The notes beneath the pieces are model-generated. The model worked only from the letters and a program-made list of their open reading frames with translations, was not told the origin of the DNA and ran no database searches. Shown in pieces: positions 16,616 through 25,310 of a stretch of 64,000 nt of DNA (position 1 is its first letter; the number at the start of each line of letters is the position of its first letter). Origin of the DNA: Microbacterium hydrocarbonoxydans (lineage in GTDB: Bacteria; Actinomycetota; Actinomycetes; Actinomycetales; Microbacteriaceae); the NCBI RefSeq assembly GCF_023715885.1, contig NZ_JAMBOY010000005.1:124001-188000 (forward strand), given 5' to 3'. Made by a program: the position numbers and the translations under genes.

Positions 16616-16690
16616 CGAAAGGTCGCCTGAGCATCCGTTGGACGAAGGCTTTGAACGCCCTCAGCTTCGAGGGGCCGGAGCAGGGCCGGA

Positions 16691-17983
16691 TCAGGCCATC
16701 GCGGCCGAGGCCGCTTCGTCCTCCGTGGTGGCGACGAGCTGTCCGCAGGCCCCGTCGATCTCCTTGCCCCGGGTGTCGCGCAGCGTCGTGGGAATGCCCG
16801 CGTCGTTCAGCCGGCGCACGAACTCGTTCTGCACGGAGGTCTCCGACGAGGTCCAGATCGAGCCGGGCGTCGGGTTCAGCGGGATCGGGTTGACGTGCAC
16901 CCAGCCCCGCCCGCGGGCGTTGAGCTTCTCCGCCAGCAGGTCGGCGCGCCACGCGTGGTCGTTCATGTCCTTGATGAGCGCGTACTCGATCGAGACGCGA
17001 CGGCCGGTCTTGGCGTAGTAGTCGTACGCGGCGTCGAGGGCTTCGTCGACCTTCCACCGGGAGTTCACCGGGATCAGCTCGTCGCGCAGCTGGTCGTCCG
17101 GCGCGTGCAGCGACAGCGCGAACGTCACGGGGATGTTCTCGTCGGCGAGCTTCTTGATCGCCGGCACGAGGCCGACGGTGGAGACGGTGATGCCGCGCGC
17201 ACTCATGCCGAGGCCGTCGGGTTGCGGGGCCACCATGGTGCGGACGGCGTCCATGACGCGCGTGTAGTTCGCGAGCGGCTCGCCCATTCCCATGAAGACG
17301 ATGTTCGAGACCCGCTCCATCGAGTGGTCGTCGCGGCGCTTGCCGCCCAGCTCGCCGTTCGCGATCGCACGGTTGGCGCGGACGATCTGCTCGACGATCT
17401 CGGCCGTCGACATGTTCCGTGTGAGCCCGGCCTGGCCGGTGGCGCAGAACGGGCAGTTCATGCCGCACCCGGCCTGCGACGAGACGCACAGGGTGATGCG
17501 ACCGGGGTAGCGCATGAGCACCGACTCGACGAGCGCGCCGTCGTGCAGACGCCACAGGAACTTGATCGTGTCTCCGCGATCGGTCTCGAGCCGGCGGACC
17601 TCGGTCATGAGCGGAGGCAGCATGCCGGCCACCAGGTCGTCGCGGATGCCGGCGGGGAGGTCGGTCATCTCCGCGGGGTCGGACGTGTAGTGGCGGAAGT
17701 AGTGGGTCGCGAGCTGCTTCGCGCGGAAGCCGGGGAGCCCGAGCTCCTTCACCTTCTCGACGCGCTCGGCGGGGGTGAGATCGGCCAGGTGCACTGGCGG
17801 CTTGCCGCGCTTCGGGCTCGCGAACTGCAGGAGCGGCCGACCCTCGGCATCCTTCTGCTGCGTCCACCCCTCGGTCGCCGGGCGCACCTGCGTGCCGCCG
17901 GTCGAGCGGATAGCCGTCCCCGAACGGGACGACGCGGGCGCTGCCTGAGCGCGCGTCTCGCGCGTGCGGGAATTCTCGGTCAT
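16691..17983 (-). CDS. rlmN: 23S rRNA (A2503)-C2 / tRNA (A37) methyltransferase RlmN
   Basis: Radical-SAM enzyme that methylates C2 of A2503 in 23S rRNA and A37 in some tRNAs. The 4Fe-4S cluster motif is C173-x3-C177-x2-C180 (GCGMNCPFC). The methyl-carrying cysteine near the end is C413 (EIDGACGQL). [11 protein letters not shown] and SLHAP are SAM-binding motifs. The frame is open for about 100 codons upstream, but MTEN at 17983 follows TACCCT at leaderless spacing and also has GGAG. The first 60 residues are a low-complexity extension relative to E. coli RlmN, as in other actinobacteria. Confidence 0.96.
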   Translation of the reverse strand: MTENSRTRETRAQAAPASSRSGTAIRSTGGTQVRPATEGWTQQKDAEGRPLLQFASPKRGKPPVHLADLTPAERVEKVKELGLPGFRAKQLATHYFRHYTSDPAEMTDLPAGIRDDLVAGMLPPLMTEVRRLETDRGDTIKFLWRLHDGALVESVLMRYPGRITLCVSSQAGCGMNCPFCATGQAGLTRNMSTAEIVEQIVRANRAIANGELGGKRRDDHSMERVSNIVFMGMGEPLANYTRVMDAVRTMVAPQPDGLGMSARGITVSTVGLVPAIKKLADENIPVTFALSLHAPDDQLRDELIPVNSRWKVDEALDAAYDYYAKTGRRVSIEYALIKDMNDHAWRADLLAEKLNARGRGWVHVNPIPLNPTPGSIWTSSETSVQNEFVRRLNDAGIPTTLRDTRGKEIDGACGQLVATTEDEAASAAMA

Positions 17984-17989
17984 GTCTCC

Positions 17990-17995
17990 AGGGTA
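17990..17995 (-). promoter_or_regulatory. putative -10 of leaderless promoter (TACCCT)
   Basis: TACCCT on the minus strand ends six bases before the rlmN ATG. GGAG in the gap is probably too close to the ATG to be an SD. Confidence 0.5.
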
Positions 17996-18055
17996 CCGGG
18001 GGCGGGGTGGGAGAGGCCTGGGCAGACCGTCGGGCGGGCGCCCCGAGGCCTTCCT

Positions 18056-18061
18056 TAGACT
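18056..18061 (+). promoter_or_regulatory. putative -10 (TAGACT) upstream of L7/L12-like membrane gene
   Basis: TAGACT, the most common hexamer of this type in the window, ends seven bases before ATG 18069 and supports that start. Confidence 0.5.
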
Positions 18062-18068
18062 GGCGACC

Positions 18069-18569
18069 ATGGACCTCGTGTGGATCATCGGAATCGTCGT
18101 CGCCGCCCTGATCGTGGTCGCTGTGCTGTCACGGGCGTTCCGCGCGATGCGTCCGCAGGCTCCCGCTGTGTCCGGCTCGATGGCGGGAGGTTCGAGCGCT
18201 CCCGTCTCGCTCTCGCCGGATGCCGCCGCCGAGATCGACCGGCTCGTCGCCGCGGAGCAGAAGATCCAGGCGATCAAGGTCTACCGCGACCACACCGACG
18301 TGAGCCTGCGCGAGGCGAAGAACGCGATCGACCGCTGGGTGGTGGGTTCCGCGCCCGCCACCACCGCGATCGCGGTGCAGCGATCGGCGCCGACGGATGC
18401 CGCTGCGCTGCGCTCGTCGCTGCCCGCATCCGTCGCCTCGGAGATCGACCGACTCGTCACGGCCGAGCAGCCGATCGCCGCGATCAAGCTCCTTCGCGAG
18501 CACAGCGGTCTGGGTCTGAGGGACTCCAAGGACGCGATCGACGCGTGGCCTTCCGCGCCGAGCTTGTAA
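18069..18569 (+). CDS. membrane-anchored protein with two L7/L12 C-terminal-like domains
   Basis: 166 residues: an N-terminal helix (about 3-24), a short linker, then two repeats at about 57-90 and 130-163. Each repeat has the form EIDRLV-x2-EQ-x-I-x-AIK-x5-H-x6-L-R-(E/D)-(A/S)-K-x-AID. This matches the helix-turn-helix core of the ribosomal protein L7/L12 C-terminal domain (KIxVIKxxRExTGLGLKEAKxLV), which recruits translation factors. Relatives are annotated only as hypothetical or L7/L12-like. The start at 18069 is supported by the TAGACT hexamer, and upstream residues overlap rlmN antisense. Function unknown. Confidence 0.8.
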   Translation: MDLVWIIGIVVAALIVVAVLSRAFRAMRPQAPAVSGSMAGGSSAPVSLSPDAAAEIDRLVAAEQKIQAIKVYRDHTDVSLREAKNAIDRWVVGSAPATTAIAVQRSAPTDAAALRSSLPASVASEIDRLVTAEQPIAAIKLLREHSGLGLRDSKDAIDAWPSAPSL

Positions 18570-18621
18570 CGACAAGTAGCCGTCCGAGAGAATGGACGCA
18601 TCCCCCACCGAAGGAGCCCCG

Positions 18622-19260
18622 ATGCCCGACCGTCTCGACCGTGCCCGCGCCACCGGCGTCCTCGCCGTTCTCCGGGCTCCCTCGCCCGAGCTCGCGCTGG
18701 AGGCGTCTGAGGCGATCATCCGCGGCGGGGTGACCGGCATCGAGGTCACGTTCTCGACCCCCGATGCTCCCGCCGTCATCCGCGAGCTCATCGCCCGCCA
18801 CGGCGACGCCGCCTACGTCGGAGCCGGCACCGTGACCACCGCCGAGCAGGCGACCGCCGCGGCCGACGCCGGTGCCGAGTTCCTGGTCAGCCCCGGCACC
18901 CTGCCTGCGCTCACCCGCGCGATGCTCGACACCGGTCGCGTCGTCATGACCGGTGCCATGACGCCCACGGAGGTCATGGGCGCACTCGAGCTGGGCGTCG
19001 ACGTGGTGAAGATCTTCCCCGCCTCGCTCGGCGGCCCCTCGTACCTCGGCGCGCTGCGCGGGCCGTTCCCCGACGCACCGCTCATGCCGACCGGCGGTGT
19101 CACGCCCGACAACCTCGCCGACTGGTTCCGCGCGGGAGCGGTGGCTGTCGGCGCCGGCGGCGACCTCGCGAACGGCGCGTCGATAAAGAACTCCGACTGG
19201 GCCGACATCGAGCAGCGCGCCGCGCGCTTCGCCTCGTCTCTCGCGAACGCGCGGAGTTGA
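18622..19260 (+). CDS. eda: 2-dehydro-3-deoxy-phosphogluconate / 4-hydroxy-2-oxoglutarate aldolase
   Basis: Class I aldolase of the KDPG/KHG family, 212 residues, cleaving KDPG to pyruvate and glyceraldehyde 3-phosphate. The catalytic general base is E41 (GIEVTFSTP), the Schiff-base lysine is K130 (VVKIFPAS) and PTGGV is the phosphate loop. ATG 18622 with AAGGAG five bases upstream is preferred over the in-frame ATG ten codons earlier. No edd or KDG kinase is nearby, so it may serve a hexuronate pathway encoded elsewhere. TauE follows after 25 bases, possibly co-transcribed. Confidence 0.93.
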   Translation: MPDRLDRARATGVLAVLRAPSPELALEASEAIIRGGVTGIEVTFSTPDAPAVIRELIARHGDAAYVGAGTVTTAEQATAAADAGAEFLVSPGTLPALTRAMLDTGRVVMTGAMTPTEVMGALELGVDVVKIFPASLGGPSYLGALRGPFPDAPLMPTGGVTPDNLADWFRAGAVAVGAGGDLANGASIKNSDWADIEQRAARFASSLANARS

Positions 19261-19285
19261 CCCGTCCGACGGTCGGAGCCTGACC

Positions 19286-20035
19286 GTGCCCGCACTCGAA
19301 CCCTGGGCATGGGTCGCGCTCGGCGTCGCGGCCGTCACGATCGGCATCTCGAAGACCGCGCTGCCCGGGGCGAACATCCTCGCGATCGCGCTGTTCGCGA
19401 CCGTTCTCCCCGCGCGCACGTCGACCGCGGCGATGCTGCTGCTGCTCATGGTCGGTGACGTGTTCGCGATCCTCGCGTATCGCCGTCACGCGCACTGGCC
19501 CACGCTGCTGCGCCTCGCGCCCGCGGTCGTCGCGGGGCTCCTCGTCGGTTTCGCGTTCCTCGCGGTCGCGGGAGACGGCATCGTGCGCCGGGCGATCGGC
19601 GTGATCCTGCTGCTCATGATCGCGGTGACGCTGTGGCGGCGCTGGCGGCAGAGTCGGCGAGAGGTGCAGGAGACGCCGCGCGGCGGCATCCTGCTCGCCG
19701 GTACCTACGGCACTCTCGGCGGTTTCACGACCATGGTCGCGAACGCCGGCGGACCCGTGATGTCGATGTACTTCCTCGCCACCCGCACACCGGTGCAGGT
19801 GTTCCTCGGCACGTCGGCCTGGTTCTTCGCGATCATCAACGTCACGAAGGTGCCGTTCCTGGCCGGACTCGGCCTCTTCCATCCGCCGGTGCTGCTGATG
19901 GATGCCGCGCTCGCCCCGCTCGTCGTGATCGGCGCGCTGCTCGGCCTGCTCGTGGCGAAGCGACTCGATCAGGTGCTGTTCGACCGCATCGTGATCACCC
20001 TGACGGTGGTCGGCGCGGTCTACCTGCTGTTCTGA
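19286..20035 (+). CDS. TauE/SafE-family sulfite/anion exporter
   Basis: Polytopic membrane protein of 249 residues with about seven to eight helices. It has the two repeated TauE motifs, one near the N-terminus (GISKTALPGANIL) and one in the centre (GGFTTMVANAGGPVMSMYFL). The family exports sulfite, sulfoacetate or other organic anions. GTG 19286 is used; a GGAG lies 11 bases upstream. It converges closely on an SDR gene (33 bases), with no obvious terminator in the gap. Confidence 0.88.
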   Translation: MPALEPWAWVALGVAAVTIGISKTALPGANILAIALFATVLPARTSTAAMLLLLMVGDVFAILAYRRHAHWPTLLRLAPAVVAGLLVGFAFLAVAGDGIVRRAIGVILLLMIAVTLWRRWRQSRREVQETPRGGILLAGTYGTLGGFTTMVANAGGPVMSMYFLATRTPVQVFLGTSAWFFAIINVTKVPFLAGLGLFHPPVLLMDAALAPLVVIGALLGLLVAKRLDQVLFDRIVITLTVVGAVYLLF

Positions 20036-20068
20036 CGGAGCCCGGGGGTAGCTCGCCCGTCCCCCTCG

Positions 20069-20902
20069 TCAGTCCAGGAAGATGTCGGGGAAGAGCCGGT
20101 CGTCGGGCGTGCCCGGGACCGCCGCGTACCGCGTGAAGTCGGTGACGCCGTCGGACTCGAGCACGTCCTCCACGATGAGCGTCTGTCCCGTGTACTCGCC
20201 CGCGGGCTTGGTGAGCACCGAGTACGCCGCGTCGGCGTAGATGTCGGCGGTGCGGCTCGCGGCCATGACCTTGTCGCCGCCGAGCAGGTTCTGCACGGCC
20301 GCGGTCGCGATCGTCGTGCGCGGCCAGAGGGTGTTGGCGGCGATGCCGTCGCGGGCGAACTCCGCCGCGAGCCCCAGCGTGACCATGGTCATGCCGAACT
20401 TCGCGAGCGTGTAGCCGGTGTGCGCACCGAGCCACTTCGGCGTCGGGTTCAGCGGCGGCGAGAGCGAGAGGATGTGCGGGTTCTCGGCATCCTTGAGCAT
20501 CGGGATCGCCGCGCGCGACAGCATGAAGGTGCCGCGCACGTTGACGTCCTGCATGAGGTCGTACTTCTTGGCTCCGAGCTCGAGCGACCGCGAGAGGTCG
20601 ATGACGCTGGCGTTGTTGACCACGATGTCGATGCCGCCGAACTCGCCCTGGGTCTTCAGCACGGCCTCGGTGATGTCGTCGTCGTCACGGACGTCGCCGA
20701 CGATCGGCAGCGCCCGCCCACCCGCCGCGCGGATCTGCTCGGCCGCGGTGTGCACGGTGCCCTCGAGCTTCGGATGCGGGGAGTCGGTCTTCGCGAGCAT
20801 CGCGATGTTCGCGCCGTCGGCCGCGGCACGCAGGGCGATCGCGAGGCCGATGCCGCGGCTGCCCCCCGACATGAGGATGGTCTTGCCTGCCAGTGCGCTC
20901 AT
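20069..20902 (-). CDS. SDR oxidoreductase (HSDL2-like)
   Basis: Short-chain dehydrogenase with a Rossmann glycine motif GGSRGIG (13-19), NNAS (96-99) and a YxxxK catalytic pair at Y164/K168 (GYTLAKFG). The SDS/SLSPP region at 146-151 and the insertion around HPKLEGTVHTAAE are characteristic of the hydroxysteroid-dehydrogenase-like-2 group, whose substrates are poorly defined. GGAAGGTGG provides an SD before ATG 20902. A second SDR gene lies 88 bases upstream in the same direction; the pair could handle lipid or beta-oxidation substrates. Confidence 0.9.
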   Translation of the reverse strand: MSALAGKTILMSGGSRGIGLAIALRAAADGANIAMLAKTDSPHPKLEGTVHTAAEQIRAAGGRALPIVGDVRDDDDITEAVLKTQGEFGGIDIVVNNASVIDLSRSLELGAKKYDLMQDVNVRGTFMLSRAAIPMLKDAENPHILSLSPPLNPTPKWLGAHTGYTLAKFGMTMVTLGLAAEFARDGIAANTLWPRTTIATAAVQNLLGGDKVMAASRTADIYADAAYSVLTKPAGEYTGQTLIVEDVLESDGVTDFTRYAAVPGTPDDRLFPDIFLD

Positions 20903-20990
20903 CGCCCACCTTCCCGTTTCGAATCGCTTGGATTGCAGTTATGCCGCCTCGATTCGGGCAAAGCGCGCGATTCGAAAGACGGCAGGGCGG

Positions 20991-21752
20991 TCACTTCGGC
21001 GCCATGCGGATCGCGCCGTCGAGGCGGATCGTCTCGCCGTTGAGGTAGCCGTTCTCGATGATCTGTCGAACGAGGGATGCGTACTCGTCGGGACGGCCGA
21101 GCCGAGAGGGGTACGGCACCTGAGTGCCGAGCGAGTCCTGGGCCTCCTGGGGCAGCCCCATCAGCATGGGCGTCTCCATGATGCCCGGGGCGATCGTGCA
21201 GACCCGGATGCCGTAGCGGGCGAGCTCGCGCGCGACCGGAAGGGTCATCGCGTGGACGCCGCCCTTCGACGCCGAGTAGGCGGGCTGCCCGATCTGACCG
21301 TCGAACGCGGCGACGCTCGCGGTGTTCACGATCACGCCGCGGTCACCGCCCTCGACGGGGTCGTTCTTCGCGATGACGGCTGCGGCCTGCGAGAGCACGT
21401 TGAACGTGCCGACGAGGTTGATGCGCACGATGCGCTCGAAGTCGGCGAGCACGGCCGGGTTGCCCTCGCGGTCGAGCACCTTGGCCGGGGGTGCGATGCC
21501 CGCGCAGTTCACGACGATGCGCAGCGGGGCGGCGTCCTGTGCGACGCGGGCGGCGGCTGCGGCATCCTCGGCGTTCGTCACGTCGCCGGGGCTGAAGACG
21601 CCCCCGAGCTCCTCGGCGATCTCCGCGCCGGCGGACGACGGGAGGTCGAGGACCGTGACCACGGCCCCGTCGGCGGCGAGCGCCCGTGCGGTGGCGAGGC
21701 CGAGGCCCGACGCGCCGCCGGTGACGAGAGCGCTGGATCCCTGGATCTGCAT
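20991..21752 (-). CDS. SDR oxidoreductase, 3-hydroxyacyl-CoA dehydrogenase type 2-like
   Basis: 253 residues. TGGASGLG (11-18) binds NAD, NCAG (82-85) is in place, and the catalytic triad is S146, Y159, K163 (NTASVAAFDGQIGQPAYSASK). The AAFDGQIGQPAY signature is that of the HSD17B10/3-hydroxy-2-methylbutyryl-CoA dehydrogenase group, which acts in branched-chain amino acid and short-chain acyl-CoA oxidation. AGGGG lies seven bases before ATG 21752. It probably leads the downstream SDR. Confidence 0.9.
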   Translation of the reverse strand: MQIQGSSALVTGGASGLGLATARALAADGAVVTVLDLPSSAGAEIAEELGGVFSPGDVTNAEDAAAAARVAQDAAPLRIVVNCAGIAPPAKVLDREGNPAVLADFERIVRINLVGTFNVLSQAAAVIAKNDPVEGGDRGVIVNTASVAAFDGQIGQPAYSASKGGVHAMTLPVARELARYGIRVCTIAPGIMETPMLMGLPQEAQDSLGTQVPYPSRLGRPDEYASLVRQIIENGYLNGETIRLDGAIRMAPK

Positions 21753-21902
21753 GCGGTTCCCCTTCGAACGTGTGCGACTCGGTCTCAGCCTAACTGATTC
21801 CCGGTGTCATCCCGATCGCGGCGTCGCGCCGTCGATCGGTCCGAGCCTACGACACCCGGCGCGGCGGATCCGAGCCTCGAACGCAGACGCGAGGATGGAC
21901 GC

Positions 21903-22628
21903 ATGAGCATCCCCGAGGCGGCGCTGCCGGTGCCCGAGATCGTCAGCTCGCTCGCCGCCGGCGCCGCGCTCACCCCGGTGTGGCGGAACTCGCTCGGCGG
22001 GGTGACGTTTCGCACCGACGACGGCCGGTTCATCAAGTGGGGCCCGCACGACCTCGAGGCGAACATGCGCGACGAGGCGGAGCGCATGCGATGGGCTCGG
22101 CGCTGGACGACGGTTCCCGAGGTCCTGGACCAGGGAGAGGATGCCGCGCACGAATGGCTCGTGACGGCGGCGCTCCCCGGCCGCAGCGCGGTGGACCCGC
22201 GCTGGGTCGCCGATCCGGAGACGGCGGTGCGAGCCGTCGGCCGCGGCCTTCGAGAACTGCACGACGCCCTCCCCGTCGCGGAGTGCCCGTGGTCGTGGGA
22301 CCCTGCGTCGCGCATCGCGAACGCGGCGGCGCGCGGCATCCGGGTTCCCGACCACCTCCGCACTCCCCCGCCCGTCGACGTGCTCGTGGCGTGCCACGGC
22401 GACGCCTGCGTGCCGAACACGCTGCTCGACGACGACGGCCGGCCACTCGGCCATGTCGACCTCGCCGCGCTCGGCGTCGCCGACCGCTGGGCCGACATCG
22501 CGGTCGCCTCGATGAGCACCGCATGGAACTTCGGCCCGGGGTGGGAGGATGCGCTGATCGAGGCGTACGGCGTGGAGCCCGACCGCGCGAGGATCGACTA
22601 CTACCGGCGGCTCTGGAACGAGACCTGA
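21903..22628 (+). CDS. aminoglycoside phosphotransferase-family protein (APH(3')-like)
   Basis: Kinase-fold protein of 241 residues. K45 (FIKWGPH) is the ATP-binding lysine, CHGDACVPN (164-172) holds the catalytic Asp167 and Asn172, and HVDLAALGVADR carries the metal Asp186. The layout matches APH(3') kinases, but chromosomal actinobacterial members mostly phosphorylate unknown small molecules, so resistance should not be assumed. ATG 21903 is preceded by GAGGAT six bases away; 33 open upstream codons are not homologous in character. It converges on the CNNM gene with a 20-base gap. Confidence 0.85.
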   Translation: MSIPEAALPVPEIVSSLAAGAALTPVWRNSLGGVTFRTDDGRFIKWGPHDLEANMRDEAERMRWARRWTTVPEVLDQGEDAAHEWLVTAALPGRSAVDPRWVADPETAVRAVGRGLRELHDALPVAECPWSWDPASRIANAAARGIRVPDHLRTPPPVDVLVACHGDACVPNTLLDDDGRPLGHVDLAALGVADRWADIAVASMSTAWNFGPGWEDALIEAYGVEPDRARIDYYRRLWNET

Positions 22629-22648
22629 GCCGCCGGCAGCGGTCGGGA

Positions 22649-23962
22649 TCAGACGGGAGCGTTCTCGGCGGAGGCCTCGCCCGACGCGTCCGACTCGTCG
22701 TGCAGCACGACCCGGATCTCGGAGATGCGTCGACGATCCACCGCGGTCACGCGGATCGTCGCGCCGGGAACCTCGACCGAGTCGCCCACCACCGCGAGGC
22801 GGCCGAGCATCTCGGTCACGAAGCCCGCGACCGTGTCCGACGCGCCGCGCGGCAGCGCGATGCCGGTGATCTCGGCGAAGTCCCCGAGATTGAGGCGGCC
22901 GTCGAGCGAGCCGCCCGCCGCGGGGATGCGGTCCTCGGTGTCGTACTCGTCGAAGATCTCGCCGACGACCTCCTCCACGAGGTCCTCGAGAGTGACGATG
23001 CCGTCGGTGCCGCCGTACTCGTCGACGACGACGGCGATGTGGTGACCGGCCGCACGCAGCCGGGTGAGCGTCGGTAGCACCCGCGCGGTCGACGGCAGGT
23101 ACTCGACGGGACGCGCGAGGCTCTGCACGGTGCGAGAGGGGTCGGCCACCGCCGCCTCGAACAGGTCGCGCACGTGCACGAAGCCGACGATGTCGTCGAT
23201 CGAGGCGTCGACCACGGGGTACCGCGAGAACGGCAGCTCGGTGACCTGCGCCATCGACTCGGCGATCGTGGCGGTGCCGTCGAGCGCGACGACCTCGGGC
23301 CTGGGTCGCATGACCTCGCTGACCTGACGGTCGCGCAGCGACAGCACGTCGTCGAGGATGCGGCGCTCATCGTCGGGAAGGCTCTGATGCGTCGCGACGA
23401 TGTCGCGCAGCTCCTCCTCGCTCAGCTCGTCGGCCGTCTTGTGCGGATCGCCTCCGAGCAGGCGCACCAGCGCATTGGTCGAGACAGAGAGCAGCCAGAT
23501 CACCGGACGCATCACGGTCGCGAAGCCGTCGAGCACGGGGGCCACGGCGTAGGCGAACTGCGCGTTGCGCTGGATGGCCAGACGCTTCGGCACGAGCTCG
23601 CCGAGCACGAGCGACAGGTACGCGATCAGCAGGGTGAGGATGACGGTCGCGAGCGTGAACGACAGCTGCTCGTCGAGTCCAAGCGACTGCAGGAGCGGCG
23701 CGACCGACGGCGCGATCGAGGTGGCGCCGTAGGCGGCCGACGCGAAGCCGGCCACGGTGACGCCGATCTGCACGGCCGAGAGGAACGTGTTCGGGTTGCG
23801 CGCGAGGCCCGCGACCTTCGCGCCGCGGCGCCCACGGGCGGCGATCGCGTTGATCTGGCTCTCGCGCAGCGTCACCAGCGCCATCTCCGTCGCGGCGAAG
23901 ACGCCGCCGACGAGCACGAAGACGAGGACGAGAGCGATGTTCCACAGCAGGTCGCCCATCAT
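22649..23962 (-). CDS. CNNM/CorC (hemolysin C-like) membrane transporter with CBS pair
   Basis: 437 residues: a DUF21 transmembrane domain (about 1-190, with [12 protein letters not shown]), two CBS domains (about 205-330, including PFSRYPVVD and [25 protein letters not shown]) and a C-terminal CorC_HlyC domain. Bacterial CNNM proteins export Mg2+ or Co2+, and some affect Mn2+ handling. The gene lies 91 bases downstream of terC on the same strand, with no clear terminator between, so it may be read from the manganese-riboswitch-controlled transcript. ATG 23962 or 23959 may be used. Confidence 0.92.
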   Translation of the reverse strand: MMGDLLWNIALVLVFVLVGGVFAATEMALVTLRESQINAIAARGRRGAKVAGLARNPNTFLSAVQIGVTVAGFASAAYGATSIAPSVAPLLQSLGLDEQLSFTLATVILTLLIAYLSLVLGELVPKRLAIQRNAQFAYAVAPVLDGFATVMRPVIWLLSVSTNALVRLLGGDPHKTADELSEEELRDIVATHQSLPDDERRILDDVLSLRDRQVSEVMRPRPEVVALDGTATIAESMAQVTELPFSRYPVVDASIDDIVGFVHVRDLFEAAVADPSRTVQSLARPVEYLPSTARVLPTLTRLRAAGHHIAVVVDEYGGTDGIVTLEDLVEEVVGEIFDEYDTEDRIPAAGGSLDGRLNLGDFAEITGIALPRGASDTVAGFVTEMLGRLAVVGDSVEVPGATIRVTAVDRRRISEIRVVLHDESDASGEASAENAPV

Positions 23963-24053
23963 CGGGCCGACCTCTGCGGTGCGTGGGTGCCCGAGGTCAT
24001 TCGGGCGCCGGGTCTGTCAGGGTCTGCGGACGCGTCGGAGCGGCGCGACTGGT

Positions 24054-25094
24054 TCACGAGGGTTCCTTGTCTGTGCGAGGGGTGGTGTCGGCGGGAGTGC
24101 CTGCGGAAGAGGAGTCGAGGGCGGCGCGGCGGTCGTCGCGGCGGGTCTTGGCGAGGCTCGCCACGGTCGCGACGGCGATCGTCGCGCCGATGAACACGAG
24201 CGAGAACCAGATCGGGATCTCGGGGGCCCACAGCATCGGCTCGCCGCCGTTGATGAACGGCAGCTCGTTGACGTGCATCGCGTGCAGCACGAGCTTGACG
24301 CCGATGAAGGCGAGGATCACGGCGAGACCCTGCGCGAGGTACACGAGGCGCTCGAGCAGACCACCGATGAGGAAGTACAGCTGGCGCAGACCCATGAGAG
24401 CGAACGCGTTGGCGGTGAAGACGATGTACGCCTCCTCCGTCAGACCGTAGATGGCGGGGATCGAGTCGACGGCGAAGATGAGGTCGACGAAGCCGATCGC
24501 GATGATGACGAGGAACATCGGCGTCACGAAGCGGCGCCCCGCCTTGACGACCGTGAGGCGGTCGCCGTCGTACTCGTCGCTCACGGGAAGGATGCGGCGC
24601 ACGAAGCGCATGAAGCGGCCGTCGGCGGGGTTGTGGTCGCCGCTCACGAACGCCTGACGGTACGCGAGTACCAGCAGCAGGGCGCCGAACAGGTAGAAGA
24701 TCCAGGAGAAGTTCTCGATGAGCGTCGCGCCCACGGCGATGAACGCGCCGCGCATGATGAGCGCGATCACGATGCCGATCATCAGCACCTTCTGCTGGTA
24801 GATCTTCGGCACCGCGAACCCGGCCATCACGATGAGGAACACGAAGAGGTTGTCGATCGACAACGCCTTCTCGGTGAGGTAGCCCGCGAAGTACTCGCCG
24901 CCGAACTTCCACCCGGACACCATGCCGATGCCGACGCCGAACAGCAGCGCGAGTCCGATGTAGAAGGCCGACCACCGGGCGGACTCGCCGACCGTGGGCT
25001 CGTGCGGCTTGCGGACGTGCGCGAAGAACTCGTACACGAAGAAGGCGATCGTGACGAGGATCGTGATGATCCAGACGAGGGGGGTGATGTTCAC
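24054..25094 (-). CDS. terC: TerC-family membrane protein (manganese export/metalation)
   Basis: 346 residues with about eight to nine helices. It has the TerC acidic motifs EKALSIDNLFVF and FVDLIFAVDSIPAI, whose Asp residues lie within helices. TerC proteins (E. coli Alx, Bacillus MeeF/MeeY) export Mn2+ or help load secreted metalloenzymes. The GTG at 25094 is chosen because GGAG stands six bases before it. An ATG at 25145 gives a longer frame but lies inside the riboswitch aptamer, so it cannot be the main start. The C-terminal 35 residues are polar and charged. Control is by the yybP-ykoY RNA just upstream. Confidence 0.92.
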   Translation of the reverse strand: MNITPLVWIITILVTIAFFVYEFFAHVRKPHEPTVGESARWSAFYIGLALLFGVGIGMVSGWKFGGEYFAGYLTEKALSIDNLFVFLIVMAGFAVPKIYQQKVLMIGIVIALIMRGAFIAVGATLIENFSWIFYLFGALLLVLAYRQAFVSGDHNPADGRFMRFVRRILPVSDEYDGDRLTVVKAGRRFVTPMFLVIIAIGFVDLIFAVDSIPAIYGLTEEAYIVFTANAFALMGLRQLYFLIGGLLERLVYLAQGLAVILAFIGVKLVLHAMHVNELPFINGGEPMLWAPEIPIWFSLVFIGATIAVATVASLAKTRRDDRRAALDSSSAGTPADTTPRTDKEPS

Positions 25095-25129
25095 AGGGGT
25101 CTCCGAGAGATGGCGCGACAGGGTCCACG

Positions 25130-25223
25130 CCAAGGTCTTCTCCATCCTCGACCGAGGACCGGGGACCCGGGATGCAGGGACATCCGTAATGACGAGCCAC
25201 CCGTGTCGGAGTACTCCCCTTGG
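25130..25223 (-). ncRNA. yybP-ykoY manganese riboswitch
   Basis: Read on the minus strand the element begins CCAAGGGGAGTA and ends AAGACCTTGG, so CCAAGG and CCTTGG form the P1 stem. The conserved TCGTCATTACGG segment lies between them. These are the defining conserved blocks of the yybP-ykoY family, which binds Mn2+. It lies 36 to 129 bases upstream of the terC GTG, the classic target gene. The SD is 26 bases past the aptamer, which is compatible with either translational or transcriptional control. Confidence 0.92.
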
Positions 25224-25310
25224 GTTACGTCGATGGTAGCGAATGCGCGGGTGCGCTCGCTATGAGAAAGCTGAATATCGGGATGCCGGGCGCAACGGGA
25301 ACGTCGCCGT

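Noticed and set aside
21903..22628. Aminoglycoside-resistance gene on a mobile element
   Set aside because: Base composition matches the neighbours and no transposase or integron features flank it; chromosomal APH-fold proteins are common and mostly not resistance enzymes.
25095..25145. N-terminal extension of TerC from ATG 25145
   Set aside because: This ATG lies within the manganese riboswitch aptamer, while GTG 25094 has a properly spaced SD.
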